In this document: in pieces, positions 31,267-40,210 of the stretch
Position numbering within the stretch: position 1 is the stretch's first letter
How the letters are laid out: the number at the start of each line of letters is the position of its first letter
From: Nonomuraea corallina
GTDB taxonomy: Bacteria > Actinomycetota > Actinomycetes > Streptosporangiales > Streptosporangiaceae
Length of the DNA stretch: 40,739 nucleotides
Assembly (NCBI RefSeq): GCF_027620315.1
Contig: NZ_JAPNNL010000047.1
Coordinates: 1-40,739 of the forward strand
Direction: 5' to 3'
Program-made: the position numbers and the translations under genes
Notes under the pieces: model-generated
What the model was told of the DNA's origin: nothing
Seen by the model: only the letters and a program-made list of their open reading frames with translations
Database searches by the model: none

Positions 31267-32034
31267 TCACCACTCCAGGACGTACGGGACGCCCCTGCCG
31301 CGGAAGTGGCCGACGTTCACGCACTCGGTGCGGCCGATGCGGGTGCGCCGGCGAAGCGGCTGGTGGACGTGGCCGAACAGGGCGTAGCGCGGCTGGGTGC
31401 GCCGGATCAGCTCCAGCGTGGCCTCGCTCCCCCGCTCGAAGCGCCGGGCCACCACGTCGTAGAGCAGCTCGGGCACGGCGGGCGGGATGTGGCAGCACAG
31501 CACGTCCACCTCGCCGATGGCCTCGACCTTGGCGGCGAACTCCTCCTCGCCGATCTCGTTGGGCGTCCGGTACGGGGTCTTGAGCCCGCCGCCGACGAAC
31601 CCGAAGCGCAGCCCGCCGATCTCCACCGTCTCGCCGTCGAGCACCCGGTGGCCGGGGCCGAGGTAGTCGCTCCACAGGCGGGGCACGTCGACGTTGCCGT
31701 AGGTCAGGTAGGCCGGCGCGGGCATGGCGGCGAACAGCTCGGCGTACTGGGCGCGCACGTGCCGCTCGATGTGGTCGCGCGGGTCGCCGCCGAGGCTGCC
31801 CCACAGCTCCGCCGACATGGCCCTGGCCTCGTCGAAGCGCTTGGCGGTGCGCAGCGCGATGAACTCCGCGGCCCGGCCGGCGCCGAACAGGTCGGCGAAG
31901 ATGCCCTGGGCGTGGTCGTCGTAGTCGATGAACAGGATGAGATCGCCGAGACAGATCAGCGCGTCGGCGCCGTCGCCCGCGCGGGCGAGCGCGTCGGCCC
32001 TGCCGTGCACGTCGCTGATCACATGGACCCTCAT
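31267..32034 (-). CDS. Metallophosphoesterase
   Basis: A 255-residue calcineurin-like phosphoesterase. The five metal blocks are present in order: SDVHG (D8, H10), CLGDLI, TYGNVDVP, LCCHIPP and FGHVHQP. No signal peptide; cytosolic. It stands alone, 48 bases upstream of the SRPBCC operon on the same strand, and might be co-transcribed, but an SRPBCC promoter lies between. Its own start ATG 32034 has TAGGAT six bases upstream on the minus strand (leaderless candidate). Substrate unknown: phosphodiester, nucleotide or protein. Confidence 0.92.
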   Translation of the reverse strand: MRVHVISDVHGRADALARAGDGADALICLGDLILFIDYDDHAQGIFADLFGAGRAAEFIALRTAKRFDEARAMSAELWGSLGGDPRDHIERHVRAQYAELFAAMPAPAYLTYGNVDVPRLWSDYLGPGHRVLDGETVEIGGLRFGFVGGGLKTPYRTPNEIGEEEFAAKVEAIGEVDVLCCHIPPAVPELLYDVVARRFERGSEATLELIRRTQPRYALFGHVHQPLRRRTRIGRTECVNVGHFRGRGVPYVLEW

Positions 32035-32103
32035 GCGGAAATCCTACGAGTAACGCCTGCTAGCGTGAGGAACGGCTGCTCATAACACCTGGATGACGAA
32101 AGC

Positions 32104-32130
32104 TACCTATTGGTAACTTATCGCGGTAAC
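32104..32130. promoter_or_regulatory. Possible operator upstream of fadD
   Basis: TACC-TATT-GGTA at 32104-32115, with GGTAAC occurring at 32112-32117 and again at about 32125-32130. In AT-rich DNA relative to the surroundings, 43-69 bases before the fadD start. Could be the site of a fatty-acid-responsive repressor; not identified. Confidence 0.3.
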
Positions 32131-32172
32131 GTCCGGGTCGATCCGAAACGTGCACCCCGGAGGAGTGAACCT

Positions 32173-33963
32173 GTGCGCGAATACAGCGTCCCCGTCGTGG
32201 TGGATGTCCCCGGCTCGGCCTCGCTGGCCGACACCGTGTTCCAGCGGGGCGAGCGGGAACCCGGACGGGTGATCCTGCGCCGCAAGGCCGGCGACGGCTG
32301 GCCGGCGGTCACCGCGGGCGAGTTCCGCGACCAGGTGGCCGGGGTGGCCAAAGGGCTGATGGCGGCGGGCGTCGGACACGGCGACCGGGTGGCGCTGATG
32401 TCACGCACGCGTTACGAGTGGACGCTCATCGACTACGCGATCTGGGCGATCGGCGCGGTCACCGTGCCGATCTACGAGACCTCCTCGGCCGACCAGGTCG
32501 CCTGGATCCTCGCCGACAGCGGCGCCAAGGCCGCCTTCGTCGAGCTGGACGCGCACGAGCGGACGGTCCGCGAGGCGGCGCCCGGCCTCAAGGACGTCTG
32601 GCGGGTCGAGGCCGCGCTCGACGGCTCGCTCGACGGCCCGCTCGACGGCTCGATCGACTCCGCGGGCGTGGACGACGCCGACCTGGAGGAGCTCCGGTCC
32701 CGGGTGAGCGGGTCCGACCTGGCGACGATCGTCTACACCTCCGGCACCACCGGCCGCCCCAAGGGCTGTCTCATCACCCACGACAACCTGCTGTTCACCG
32801 CGCTCAACGTGCTGCACGGGCCGCTGCGGCCGCTGTTCACCGGCGATCCCGCGGCGCTGCTGTTCCTCCCGCTGGCGCACATCTTCGCGCGCATGATCCA
32901 GGTCGTGCTGGTGGAGGCGGGCGCGGTGATGGCGCACACCCCCAACATGAAGAACGTCGCGCCCGACCTGCAGGACTTCAAGCCGACCTTCCTGCTGGGC
33001 GTGCCCCGCGTCTTCGAGAAGGTCTACAACGCCGCCGAGCAGAAGGCCATCGCGGGCGGCAAGGGCAGGATCTTCGCGAGCGCCGCCGACGTGGCGGTGG
33101 CCTGGAGCAGGGCGCAGGCCACCGGCGGGGCCGGGCTCGGACTGCGGCTGCGCCACGCGGTGTTCGACAAGCTCGTGTACGCCAAGCTCCGCGAGGCCAC
33201 GGGCGGGCGGCTGTCGGCCGCGGTGTCGGGCGGGTCCGCGCTGGGCGACCGGCTGGGCCACTTCTTCCGCGGCGTCGGCATCGAGGTGTTCGAGGGCTAC
33301 GGGCTGACCGAGACGTCCGCCCCCTGCTCGGTCAACCTGCCGGACGCCAACAAGATCGGCACCGTGGGCCGGCCGCTGCCCGGCGTCACGATCCGCATCG
33401 CCGACGACGGCGAGATCCTGGCCAAGGGCCGCAACGTGTTCGTCGGCTACTGGAACGACGAGCAGGCCACCGGCGAGGTCGTCGACGCCGACGGCTGGTT
33501 CCACACCGGCGACGTGGGCGACCTGGACGACGACGGCTACGTGAGCATCACCGGGCGCAAGAAGGAGATCCTGGTGACGGCCGCGGGCAAGAACGTCGCC
33601 CCCGGCCCGCTGGAGGACGCGCTGCGCGCGCACCCGCTCGTCTCCCAGGCGATGGTCGTCGGCGACGGGCGGCCGTTCGTCGGCGCGCTGATCACTCTCG
33701 ACCCGGAGGCGCTGGAGCCGTACGCCCCGGCCACCGCCGCCGAGCTGCGCACCGACCCGCGCGTCCTGGCCGAGGTGCAGGGCGCGGTCGACCGGGCCAA
33801 CAGCACGGTCTCCAAGGCGGAGCAGATCAAGAAGTTCACCGTGCTGGGCTCGGACCTCACCGAGGAGAGCGGCCATCTGACCCCGACGCTCAAGGTGAAA
33901 AGGCAGATCGTGGCCCGCGACTTCGCGGACGAGATCGCGGCTCTCTACGGGACCAAGGGCTGA
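32173..33963 (+). CDS. Long-chain acyl-CoA synthetase (FadD15-like)
   Basis: Activates long-chain fatty acids to acyl-CoA through an acyl-adenylate. The 596 residues carry the AMP-binding motif YTSGTTGRPKG (188-198), LLFLPLAHIFARMIQ, YGLTETSAPCSVN, WFHTGDVGD and the C-terminal GRKKEILVTAAGKNVAPGPLED hinge, like FadD15-type enzymes. The start is GTG at 32173, chosen because GGAGGAG ends seven bases before it. Residues 149-160 (LDGSLDGPLDGS) are coded by 12-bp repeats, an unusual small internal repeat. It lies divergent to the phosphoesterase gene. Confidence 0.94.
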   Translation: MREYSVPVVVDVPGSASLADTVFQRGEREPGRVILRRKAGDGWPAVTAGEFRDQVAGVAKGLMAAGVGHGDRVALMSRTRYEWTLIDYAIWAIGAVTVPIYETSSADQVAWILADSGAKAAFVELDAHERTVREAAPGLKDVWRVEAALDGSLDGPLDGSIDSAGVDDADLEELRSRVSGSDLATIVYTSGTTGRPKGCLITHDNLLFTALNVLHGPLRPLFTGDPAALLFLPLAHIFARMIQVVLVEAGAVMAHTPNMKNVAPDLQDFKPTFLLGVPRVFEKVYNAAEQKAIAGGKGRIFASAADVAVAWSRAQATGGAGLGLRLRHAVFDKLVYAKLREATGGRLSAAVSGGSALGDRLGHFFRGVGIEVFEGYGLTETSAPCSVNLPDANKIGTVGRPLPGVTIRIADDGEILAKGRNVFVGYWNDEQATGEVVDADGWFHTGDVGDLDDDGYVSITGRKKEILVTAAGKNVAPGPLEDALRAHPLVSQAMVVGDGRPFVGALITLDPEALEPYAPATAAELRTDPRVLAEVQGAVDRANSTVSKAEQIKKFTVLGSDLTEESGHLTPTLKVKRQIVARDFADEIAALYGTKG

Positions 33964-33984
33964 CCGGAGTCCTGACCGGTTAAA
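33961..33984 (+). repeat. Direct repeat at the fadD stop, 12-bp spacing
   Basis: CTGACCGG occurs at 33960-33967 and again at 33972-33979. The first copy holds the fadD TGA. Weak alone, but of the same form as other stop-codon duplications in the window. Confidence 0.5.
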
Positions 33985-34035
33985 GAAACGGTGTGGAGTC
34001 ACCCGGTCACAGACGGTAGCCTTTGGAGGACGGCC

Positions 34036-34066
34036 GGGACCGGAGATCCCTAACATCCCCGGTCCC
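34036..34066. repeat. Inverted repeat upstream of the coiled-coil gene
   Basis: Perfect 8-bp arms GGGACCGG and CCGGTCCC with a 15-base loop, between fadD and the coiled-coil gene. It may end the fadD transcript or regulate the next gene; no T-run follows. Confidence 0.45.
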
Positions 34067-34093
34067 TACCTCCGACGGTAGGGGAGACCACCC

Positions 34094-34531
34094 GTGAGCA
34101 TCAATGACACAGCCGTTCGATTCGGCGCCGCGATCCAGAACGAGCTGATCCAGATCAAGGCCGACCACATCGAGCTGGGCCAGCAGCTCACCGAGCGCGT
34201 CAACGGCGTGGCCGACCGGGTCAAGACCCTCGACAGGAGGGTCGGCGCCCTGGACGAGAAGGTCGACAAGCTCGACACGAAGGTCGGCGACCTGGCCGAG
34301 TCGGTGGACAAGCGGTTCGAGGCCGTCGACGAGCGCTTCGACGTCGTGGACCGCCGGTTCGAAGCGGTGGATCAGCGCTTCGACGCCGTGGACCGCCGGT
34401 TCGAGGCCGTCGACCAGCGGTTCGACGCCATGGACCGCAAGTTCGACGCCATGCAGGCGACGCAGACCGAGATGATGAAGATCCTCATCGACATCCAGCG
34501 CAAGATCAACAACTGTCCGTCCTGCAACTGA
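34094..34531 (+). CDS. Heptad-repeat coiled-coil protein
   Basis: A 145-residue, charged protein that is almost wholly predicted coiled coil. Residues about 73-121 consist of seven near-identical heptads (RFEAVDE, RFDVVDR, RFEAVDQ, RFDAVDR, RFEAVDQ, RFDAMDR, KFDAMQA), with Phe and Val/Met in the core positions and 21-bp DNA repeats beneath. The earlier region (40-72) has a related pattern with Leu/Val. The C terminus ends CPSCN, a CXXC pair. No membrane segment. GTG at 34094 is preceded by GGGGAG seven bases away. I do not recognise a function; a scaffold or oligomeriser with a redox or metal-linked tail is possible. A strong terminator follows. Confidence 0.85.
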   Translation: MSINDTAVRFGAAIQNELIQIKADHIELGQQLTERVNGVADRVKTLDRRVGALDEKVDKLDTKVGDLAESVDKRFEAVDERFDVVDRRFEAVDQRFDAVDRRFEAVDQRFDAMDRKFDAMQATQTEMMKILIDIQRKINNCPSCN

Positions 34532-34542
34532 CGATCGTCCAC

Positions 34543-34572
34543 GAGGCCGCCGGCGACTCCCCCGGCGGCCTC
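34543..34572 (+). terminator. Terminator of the coiled-coil gene
   Basis: Perfect 11-bp stem, GAGGCCGCCGG with CCGGCGGCCTC, an 8-base loop, then TTGGCGTC. It begins 11 bases after the stop at 34531. Confidence 0.8.
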
Positions 34573-34586
34573 TTGGCGTCGGTCCG

Positions 34587-34615
34587 TTGACAGTTTGAAA
34601 AGTTGGCTTTTCGAT
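34587..34615 (+). promoter_or_regulatory. Promoter and operator of the sugar ABC operon
   Basis: Consensus -35 TTGACA at 34587-34592 and, after 17 bp, TTCGAT at 34610-34615. Between them lies a perfect inverted repeat, GAAAAG-TTGG-CTTTTC (34597-34612). This is a typical place for a repressor of a sugar-uptake operon; a nearby regulator is not in the window. Confidence 0.55.
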
Positions 34616-34667
34616 GAGAGGTGATTGAACTCGGGGGAATATGAGGGTCCGGCAAGGAGGAACCATC

Positions 34668-35954
34668 ATGGACCAACGTCCGCCGATCTCCCGCCGCAAT
34701 CTAATTCTCGGCACGGCCGCGGCCTTCGGCGTGCCCGCCGTGCTCGCCGCCTGCGGCGGCTCCGAGCAGCCGAGCCCCGGCGCCGCCGCCACCGGCGGCC
34801 TGGGCACCGTCACCCTGGGCTCCAACGCCTCCGACGAGGTGCCGAAGAAGTCGCTGGCCACCGTGGTCGGGAACTTCACCCAGGCCGGCGTGCGGATCAA
34901 CACCGTCGACCACAACACGTTCCAGGAGAACATCAACCGCTACCTGCGGGGCACGCCCGACGACGTGTTCACCTGGTTCGCCGGCTACCGGATGCAGTTC
35001 TTCGCCGAGCAGGGCCTGGCCACGGACATCTCCGACGTGTGGCAGGAGATCGGCGGCGACTACACCCAGGCGTTCAAGGACGCCTCCACCGGCACCGACG
35101 GCAAGCAGTACTTCATCCCGTTCACGTACTACCCGTGGGCGGTCTTCTACCGCAAGAGCGTCTGGGAGGAGAAGGGGTACGAACCCCCCAGGACGCTCGA
35201 CGAGCTGACCGCGCTGGCCAAGAGGATGCGGGGCGACGACCTGGTGCCGATCGCGTTCGCGGACAAGGACGGCTGGCCCGCGATGGGCACGTTCGACATC
35301 ATCAACATGCGGACGAACGGCTACGACTTCCACATCTCCCTCATGGCGGGCAAGGAGTCGTGGACCGACCCGCGGGTCAAGCAGGTGTTCGACACCTGGC
35401 GCGGGCTGCTGGAGTACCACCAGCCGGCGTCGCTGGGCCGCACCTGGCAGGAGGCGGCGCAGTCGCTGGCGCAGAAGAAGAGCGGCATGTACCTGCTCGG
35501 CATGTTCGTGGCGCAGCAGTTCCCCGAGGAGGACCTGGACGACCTGGACTTCTTCACCTTCCCCGAGATCAACCCGGCCCACGGCACCGACTCGATCGAC
35601 GCCCCCATCGACGGCTACATGGTCTCCGCCAAGGCCAAGAACGTCGACGGGGCCAAGGCCCTGGTCAAGCACCTGGCCCAGGCGTCGTCGCAGAACGTCG
35701 CCACCGAACTGGACCCCGGCACGCTCGCGGCCAGCTCCAAGGCCGACACCAGCGGCTACAGCGCGCTGCAGAAGCGCGGCGCGGAGCTGGTCTCGCAGGC
35801 CTCGCACATCGCCCAGTTCCTCGACCGTGACACCCGGCCCGACTTCGCGTCCACGGTGATGATCCCGTCGCTGCAGTCGTTCATCGACAAACCCGGCGAG
35901 GTCGACTCCTTACTGGCGAGCATCGAGCAGCAGAAGGCCAACATCTTCCGCTGA
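34668..35954 (+). CDS. Sugar ABC transporter substrate-binding lipoprotein
   Basis: Extracellular solute-binding protein (family 1), 428 residues, probably capturing a sugar or oligosaccharide. The N terminus carries a twin-arginine-like SRRNLILG and a lipobox VLAACGG (lipidated Cys near residue 28), so it may be exported folded and anchored to the membrane. ATG at 34668 was chosen because AAGGAGG lies seven bases upstream. It begins an operon with two permeases; its TGA shares a base with the first permease ATG (TGATG). The ligand cannot be deduced. In actinomycetes the energy is often supplied by a shared ATPase (MsiK) coded elsewhere. Confidence 0.93.
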   Translation: MDQRPPISRRNLILGTAAAFGVPAVLAACGGSEQPSPGAAATGGLGTVTLGSNASDEVPKKSLATVVGNFTQAGVRINTVDHNTFQENINRYLRGTPDDVFTWFAGYRMQFFAEQGLATDISDVWQEIGGDYTQAFKDASTGTDGKQYFIPFTYYPWAVFYRKSVWEEKGYEPPRTLDELTALAKRMRGDDLVPIAFADKDGWPAMGTFDIINMRTNGYDFHISLMAGKESWTDPRVKQVFDTWRGLLEYHQPASLGRTWQEAAQSLAQKKSGMYLLGMFVAQQFPEEDLDDLDFFTFPEINPAHGTDSIDAPIDGYMVSAKAKNVDGAKALVKHLAQASSQNVATELDPGTLAASSKADTSGYSALQKRGAELVSQASHIAQFLDRDTRPDFASTVMIPSLQSFIDKPGEVDSLLASIEQQKANIFR

Positions 35955-36826
35955 TGGCCGTCAGGACCCGTCGCTACTCCGCCCGGGACGTGACCGTGCT
36001 GGTCATCGGGCTGGGGGTGGCCGTCATCGTCAACGTGGGCCTCATCTGGGGGCCCACGCTGGCCTCCGTCGCCCTGTCCGCCACCGACTGGAACGGCTTC
36101 GGGCCGATCGAGTGGATCGGCGGGCGCAACTACGCCGACCTGGCCGGCGAGTACCCGCCGTTCTGGTCGGCCGTCCGCAACAACGTCCTCTGGCTGGTCT
36201 TCCTCGGGCTCGTCGCGACGCCGTTCGGGCTGTTCTGCGCGGTGCTGCTGGACCGGCGGCTGCGCGGCTCCCGGGTCTACCAGAGCGCCCTGTACATGCC
36301 GGTGGTGCTGTCGCTGGCCGTGGTCGGGTTCATCGCCCAGCTGGTCTACTCGCACGACTACGGCGTGCTGAACGCCGTCACAGGGCTGTCGGTCGACTGG
36401 CTCGGCGACCGGTCGGTCAACATCTGGGTGGTGATGGTGGCGGCCGCGTGGCGGCACGTCGGCTACGTCATGATCATTTATCTCGCGGGGCTGAAGGCGG
36501 TCGACCCCGCGCTCAAGGAGGCCGCCGCCATCGACGGGGCCAATGAGAGGCAGACGTTCTTCCGGGTGGTGTTCCCGACGCTGCGGCCGGTCAACGTGAT
36601 CGTGCTGGTGATCACGGTGATCGAGGCGCTGCGCGCGTTCGACATCGTCTACGCCATCAACAAGGGCAGGAACGGGCTCGAACTGCTGTCGGTGCTGGTC
36701 ACCGAGAACATCGTGGGCGAGGCCAGCCGGATCGGGTTCGGCTCGGCCATCGCGGTGATCCTGCTGGTGATCTCGCTCGGGTTCATCGTCACCTACCTGT
36801 CGCAGCTGTTCCGGGAGGAACGATGA
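35954..36826 (+). CDS. Sugar ABC transporter permease (MalF-type)
   Basis: Integral membrane subunit (290 aa) with about six helices and the EAA loop EAAAIDGANERQTFFRVVFPTLRP that contacts the ATPase. Overlaps the binding-protein stop by one base and the second permease start by four (ATGA). MalF/UgpA-like size. Coupled translation ensures a matched ratio of subunits. Confidence 0.95.
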   Translation: MAVRTRRYSARDVTVLVIGLGVAVIVNVGLIWGPTLASVALSATDWNGFGPIEWIGGRNYADLAGEYPPFWSAVRNNVLWLVFLGLVATPFGLFCAVLLDRRLRGSRVYQSALYMPVVLSLAVVGFIAQLVYSHDYGVLNAVTGLSVDWLGDRSVNIWVVMVAAAWRHVGYVMIIYLAGLKAVDPALKEAAAIDGANERQTFFRVVFPTLRPVNVIVLVITVIEALRAFDIVYAINKGRNGLELLSVLVTENIVGEASRIGFGSAIAVILLVISLGFIVTYLSQLFREER

Positions 36827-37740
36827 CGCTCACCGCGCCCGTCGGGACCAGCCCGGGGCCCCGGACCGCGCCGCCGCCCCGGCGCGGGCCGCGTCCGCTG
36901 CGCTGGCTGCTGCACGCCTTCCTGGCGCTGGTGGCGCTGGGCTGGCTGCTGCCCCTCCTGCTGGCCCTGTACGCGTCGCTGCGCCCGTACGAGGAGACCG
37001 CCCGGCTGGGCTACTTCTCGCTGCCCGAGCAGCTCACGCTGGACTACTACGGGCAGGCGTGGAGCCAGGCCGAGCTGCCCCGCTACTACCTCAACACGCT
37101 GATCATCGTGATCCCGGCGCTGGCGCTGACGCTGTTCCTGGCCTCGTTCGCGGCGTTCGCCATCGCGCGGGCGCGCATCCCTGGGCGCAGGACGCTGCTC
37201 ATCGTGTTCACCGCGGGCAACCTGCTGCCGCCGCAGGTCCTCATCACACCGCTGTACTCGCTCTACACGCTGATCCCGCTGCCGGCCTGGCTGTCGGACT
37301 CGCAGTCGCTGTACGACTCGTACCTGGGGCTGATCCTCATCCATGTGGCGTTCCAGTTCGGGTTCTGCGTGTTCGTCATGGCGAACTTCATGCGGACGAT
37401 CCCCGAGGAGATCACCGAGGCGGCGCTGGTCGACGGGGCGAGCGTGTGGCGGCGCTACTGGACGCTGACGCTGCCGCTGTGCCGGCCGGTGCTGGCGGCG
37501 CTGGCCACGCTGCAGTTCACCTGGATGTACAACGACTTCCTGTGGGCGCTGGTGCTCATGGTGTCGGGCGACAAGCTGCCGGTCACCTCGGCGCTGAACA
37601 ACCTGCGGGGCCAGTTCTTCACCGACTACAACCTGCTGGCGGCCGGTTCGGTGCTGGTGGCGCTGCCCACGCTGATCGTCTTCCAGTTGCTGCACAAGCA
37701 GTTCGTGGCCGGGCTGACGCTCGGCTCGACGAAGGGGTGA
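36823..37740 (+). CDS. Sugar ABC transporter permease (MalG-type)
   Basis: Second membrane subunit (305 aa), with a proline-rich cytosolic N terminus (about 1-28), six predicted helices and the EAA loop EAALVDGASVWRRYWTLTLPLCRP. Overlaps the first permease. It is the last gene of the operon; no ATPase or hydrolase follows, and the convergent glycosyltransferase gene ends nine bases later. Confidence 0.95.
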   Translation: MTLTAPVGTSPGPRTAPPPRRGPRPLRWLLHAFLALVALGWLLPLLLALYASLRPYEETARLGYFSLPEQLTLDYYGQAWSQAELPRYYLNTLIIVIPALALTLFLASFAAFAIARARIPGRRTLLIVFTAGNLLPPQVLITPLYSLYTLIPLPAWLSDSQSLYDSYLGLILIHVAFQFGFCVFVMANFMRTIPEEITEAALVDGASVWRRYWTLTLPLCRPVLAALATLQFTWMYNDFLWALVLMVSGDKLPVTSALNNLRGQFFTDYNLLAAGSVLVALPTLIVFQLLHKQFVAGLTLGSTKG

Positions 37741-37749
37741 GGCAGAGGC

Positions 37750-38835
37750 TCAGAGCAGGGCGAGGAAGCGGTCGGCGACCCGGTCCCAGGACCACTCACG
37801 CTCGACCCAGTCGCGGCCGCTCTCGCCCATCTTCCGCGCCTGCTCGGGATGGGTGAGCAGTTCGATCAGGGCCTCGGCCACCGGCGCCGGGCCGCGGCCG
37901 TCGACGACCAGGCCGGTCTCGCTGTCCCGTACGGCCTCGGGCGCCCCGCCCGAGCGGCCGGCCACGACCGGCAGGCCGGTCGCGGCCGCCTCCAGGAACA
38001 CGATCCCGAGCCCTTCCACGTCGATCCCCCGCCATCGGGTACGGCACGGCATGGCGAAGACGTCGGCCGCGGCGTAGTAGCCGGGCAGGTCGGCGGCCGG
38101 GACGGTGCCGGTGAAGACGATCGACGGGTGGCCGCCCGCCAGCCTTTCCAGAGCGCGCCGGTGCGGCCCGCCGCCGACCAGGAGCAGCACGGCGTCGGGG
38201 ACCGCGCCGAGCACCTCGGGCCAGGCCCTGATGAGCTGGTCCTGGCCCTTGCGCGGCACCAGCCTGGACACGCACGCCACCACCGGCCGGCCCGCCAGCC
38301 CCAGCTCGGCCTTGGCCGTCCGCGGATGGTACAGGCCGGTGTCGACGCCGGGCGCGAGCCGTACCAGCTTGCCGTCCGGAACGGCGGTGGCGAGCCGGGC
38401 GCGCGTGTACTCGCCCAGATAGGTCACCGCGTCGGCGTGCGCGCCGATGCGGCGCAGCACCGCGCGGAAGCCGGGCGCGCTCGCCCAGGACGCCTCGTGG
38501 CCGTGGGTGAGCATCACCACGCGCCGCGCGCCGGCGGCGCGCAGCCGCGGCGCGAGCAGGCCGAGCGGGGCCGCCGCGCCGAAGACGACGGTGTCCGCGC
38601 CGTGCTCGGCCACCAGCGCGGCGGCCCTGCGGGCGACGGACGGCACGGGCAGCATGAGGCGCCCGGGATGCCGCACGACCGGGTACGGCTGGCGGCGGTC
38701 GAACTCGGCGCACCCGGGCCAGGCGGGGGCGTAGACGGCGGCGCCGGGGGTGCGCTGGGCCAGCCCGTGCACGAACGACTGGATGCCGCCGGGGCGGGGC
38801 GGGAAGTCGTTGGTGACGAAGACGACGCGGGTCAC
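37750..38835 (-). CDS. GT4 glycosyltransferase, PimB'-like
   Basis: A 361-residue GT-B glycosyltransferase. N-terminal FVTNDFPPRPGGIQSFVHGLA, donor-site ACVSRLVPRKGQDQLI, and RWRGIDVEGLGIVFLEAAATGLPVVAGRSGGAPEAV match mannosyltransferases such as PimB' of mycobacteria and corynebacteria, which add mannose to phosphatidylinositol mannoside. The sequence supports GT4 strongly and a PimB' function moderately. The GTG at 38835 overlaps the stop of the M48 protease gene by four bases (GTGA). No signal peptide; a membrane-associated cytosolic enzyme. Confidence 0.88.
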   Translation of the reverse strand: MTRVVFVTNDFPPRPGGIQSFVHGLAQRTPGAAVYAPAWPGCAEFDRRQPYPVVRHPGRLMLPVPSVARRAAALVAEHGADTVVFGAAAPLGLLAPRLRAAGARRVVMLTHGHEASWASAPGFRAVLRRIGAHADAVTYLGEYTRARLATAVPDGKLVRLAPGVDTGLYHPRTAKAELGLAGRPVVACVSRLVPRKGQDQLIRAWPEVLGAVPDAVLLLVGGGPHRRALERLAGGHPSIVFTGTVPAADLPGYYAAADVFAMPCRTRWRGIDVEGLGIVFLEAAATGLPVVAGRSGGAPEAVRDSETGLVVDGRGPAPVAEALIELLTHPEQARKMGESGRDWVEREWSWDRVADRFLALL

Positions 38836-40199
38836 GGGCCGGGGACGCCGTTCAGCTTCGCCCAGGAGCGGGCCGTCGCGATCCGCTGCGGCGCGGTGGG
38901 ATGGGAGGCATAAAGCACATATTCCACTACATCGGGCGACAAGTCGGAAATATTGGCTGTTGCCAGGCGTTTCTGCATGGCCGCGAACGTGACCGGGTCC
39001 CGGGTCAGGTTCAGGGCGTGGGCGTCGGCCCTGGCCTCGATCTGACGGCTGACGAGGTTCTGCACGGGCCCGGACAGGAACGTCGCCAGCGTCATCAACC
39101 CCATGATCGCCCCCGCCGCGCGCCAGTCGGCGATCGACGTCACCCCGGCGCGGCCGCGCACCCGGCCGAAGACCAGGTAGAGCAGGATCGCGCCGAAAGC
39201 GGCGCCCAGCGCGCCCACGAGCGTGCCGTACAGCACGTCGTTCTCCTTCGCGTGCCCCAGCTCGTGCGCCACCACCAGCTCCACCTCCCGCTGCGGGGCC
39301 TTGAGCAGGGTGTCGTAGACCACGATGCGCCGGGTGGCGCCGAACCCGGAGACATAGGCGTTCAGCGCGGTGGTGCGGCGCGAGGCGTCGGCCACCAGCA
39401 CGTCCTCCACCGGCACCCCGTCGCGCTCGGCCATGGCCAGCAGGTTCGTCCGCAGCCGGCCGTCGGGCATGGAGTGGAAGTCGTTGAACACCGGCTCGAA
39501 CACCACCGGGTAGACGAAGGAGGCGACCACGGTAAGCGTGAACGCCCCGGCCGCCGCCGGGATCCACCACCGCCTGAACCGGCGGGCCAGCGCCACCATC
39601 GCCAGGATCATCACGGCCAGCAGCGCGGTGTTGATGGCGATGCTCTTGAGCCGGTCGCCCGTCCACGACACCCAGTCCTGCGTGGACAGGCCGTAGTCGC
39701 GCAGCACGGTCTCGAACCAGACGCCGAGCGGCCAGCGCAGCGCCTCCTCCACCACGGTGAGCGCGAACACCCCCAGCAGGACCCGCACCCACCACGGCCC
39801 CCGCATGGCCCCGAGGACCTTCGCGCCCAGCGGGGTGACCACCAGCAGGCCGGCGAAGACGAGCGTCAGCCCGAGCGACAGGTAGCCCGGCACGGCGGTG
39901 GCGGCGTCGAACGCCCGCGCGCGGGCGAGCTCCCCGGCGGTGAAGTCCGCGGCGGGGTCGGCGGGCACCTCCGGGGCGCCCGGCAGCGCCTGCCACGGCG
40001 TCGTCAGCCCCACCACCGCGAGGATCGCCGCCCCCAGCGCCATCGCGGCCACCCCGGCCTGCCGCCACCTGCGGGAATCGGGCTCCGCGCCCGGCCGCTC
40101 CCGCCGTTCCCGGCGCTCGGGGGCGTCTCCCGGGTACGCGGACGCCCCGGCCGGAGGCCCGCCCCCCATGGTGCCGTTCCTGTCGTGGCCGTCGTCCAC
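38832..40199 (-). CDS. M48 family (Ste24-like) membrane metalloprotease
   Basis: A zinc peptidase of the CAAX-protease-like M48 type. From the GTG at 40199 it has 455 residues: a disordered N-terminal segment (about 1-43), several membrane helices, HELGH at 312-316 and the third zinc ligand Glu in EARADAHAL (near 388). Bacteria rarely have prenylated proteins, so membrane protein quality control is more likely. The start is uncertain: GTG at 40199 has GAGAGGA six bases upstream, GTG at 40214 overlaps the previous stop by four bases, and ATG at 40169 is also possible. It is coupled to the glycosyltransferase gene. Confidence 0.88.
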   Translation of the reverse strand: MDDGHDRNGTMGGGPPAGASAYPGDAPERRERRERPGAEPDSRRWRQAGVAAMALGAAILAVVGLTTPWQALPGAPEVPADPAADFTAGELARARAFDAATAVPGYLSLGLTLVFAGLLVVTPLGAKVLGAMRGPWWVRVLLGVFALTVVEEALRWPLGVWFETVLRDYGLSTQDWVSWTGDRLKSIAINTALLAVMILAMVALARRFRRWWIPAAAGAFTLTVVASFVYPVVFEPVFNDFHSMPDGRLRTNLLAMAERDGVPVEDVLVADASRRTTALNAYVSGFGATRRIVVYDTLLKAPQREVELVVAHELGHAKENDVLYGTLVGALGAAFGAILLYLVFGRVRGRAGVTSIADWRAAGAIMGLMTLATFLSGPVQNLVSRQIEARADAHALNLTRDPVTFAAMQKRLATANISDLSPDVVEYVLYASHPTAPQRIATARSWAKLNGVPGP

Positions 40200-40210
40200 G
40201 TCCCGTCCTC

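Noticed and set aside
32401..34056. 551-codon minus-strand frame opposite fadD
   Set aside because: Shadow frame with no motif; fadD on the other strand has all family motifs and a good ribosome site.
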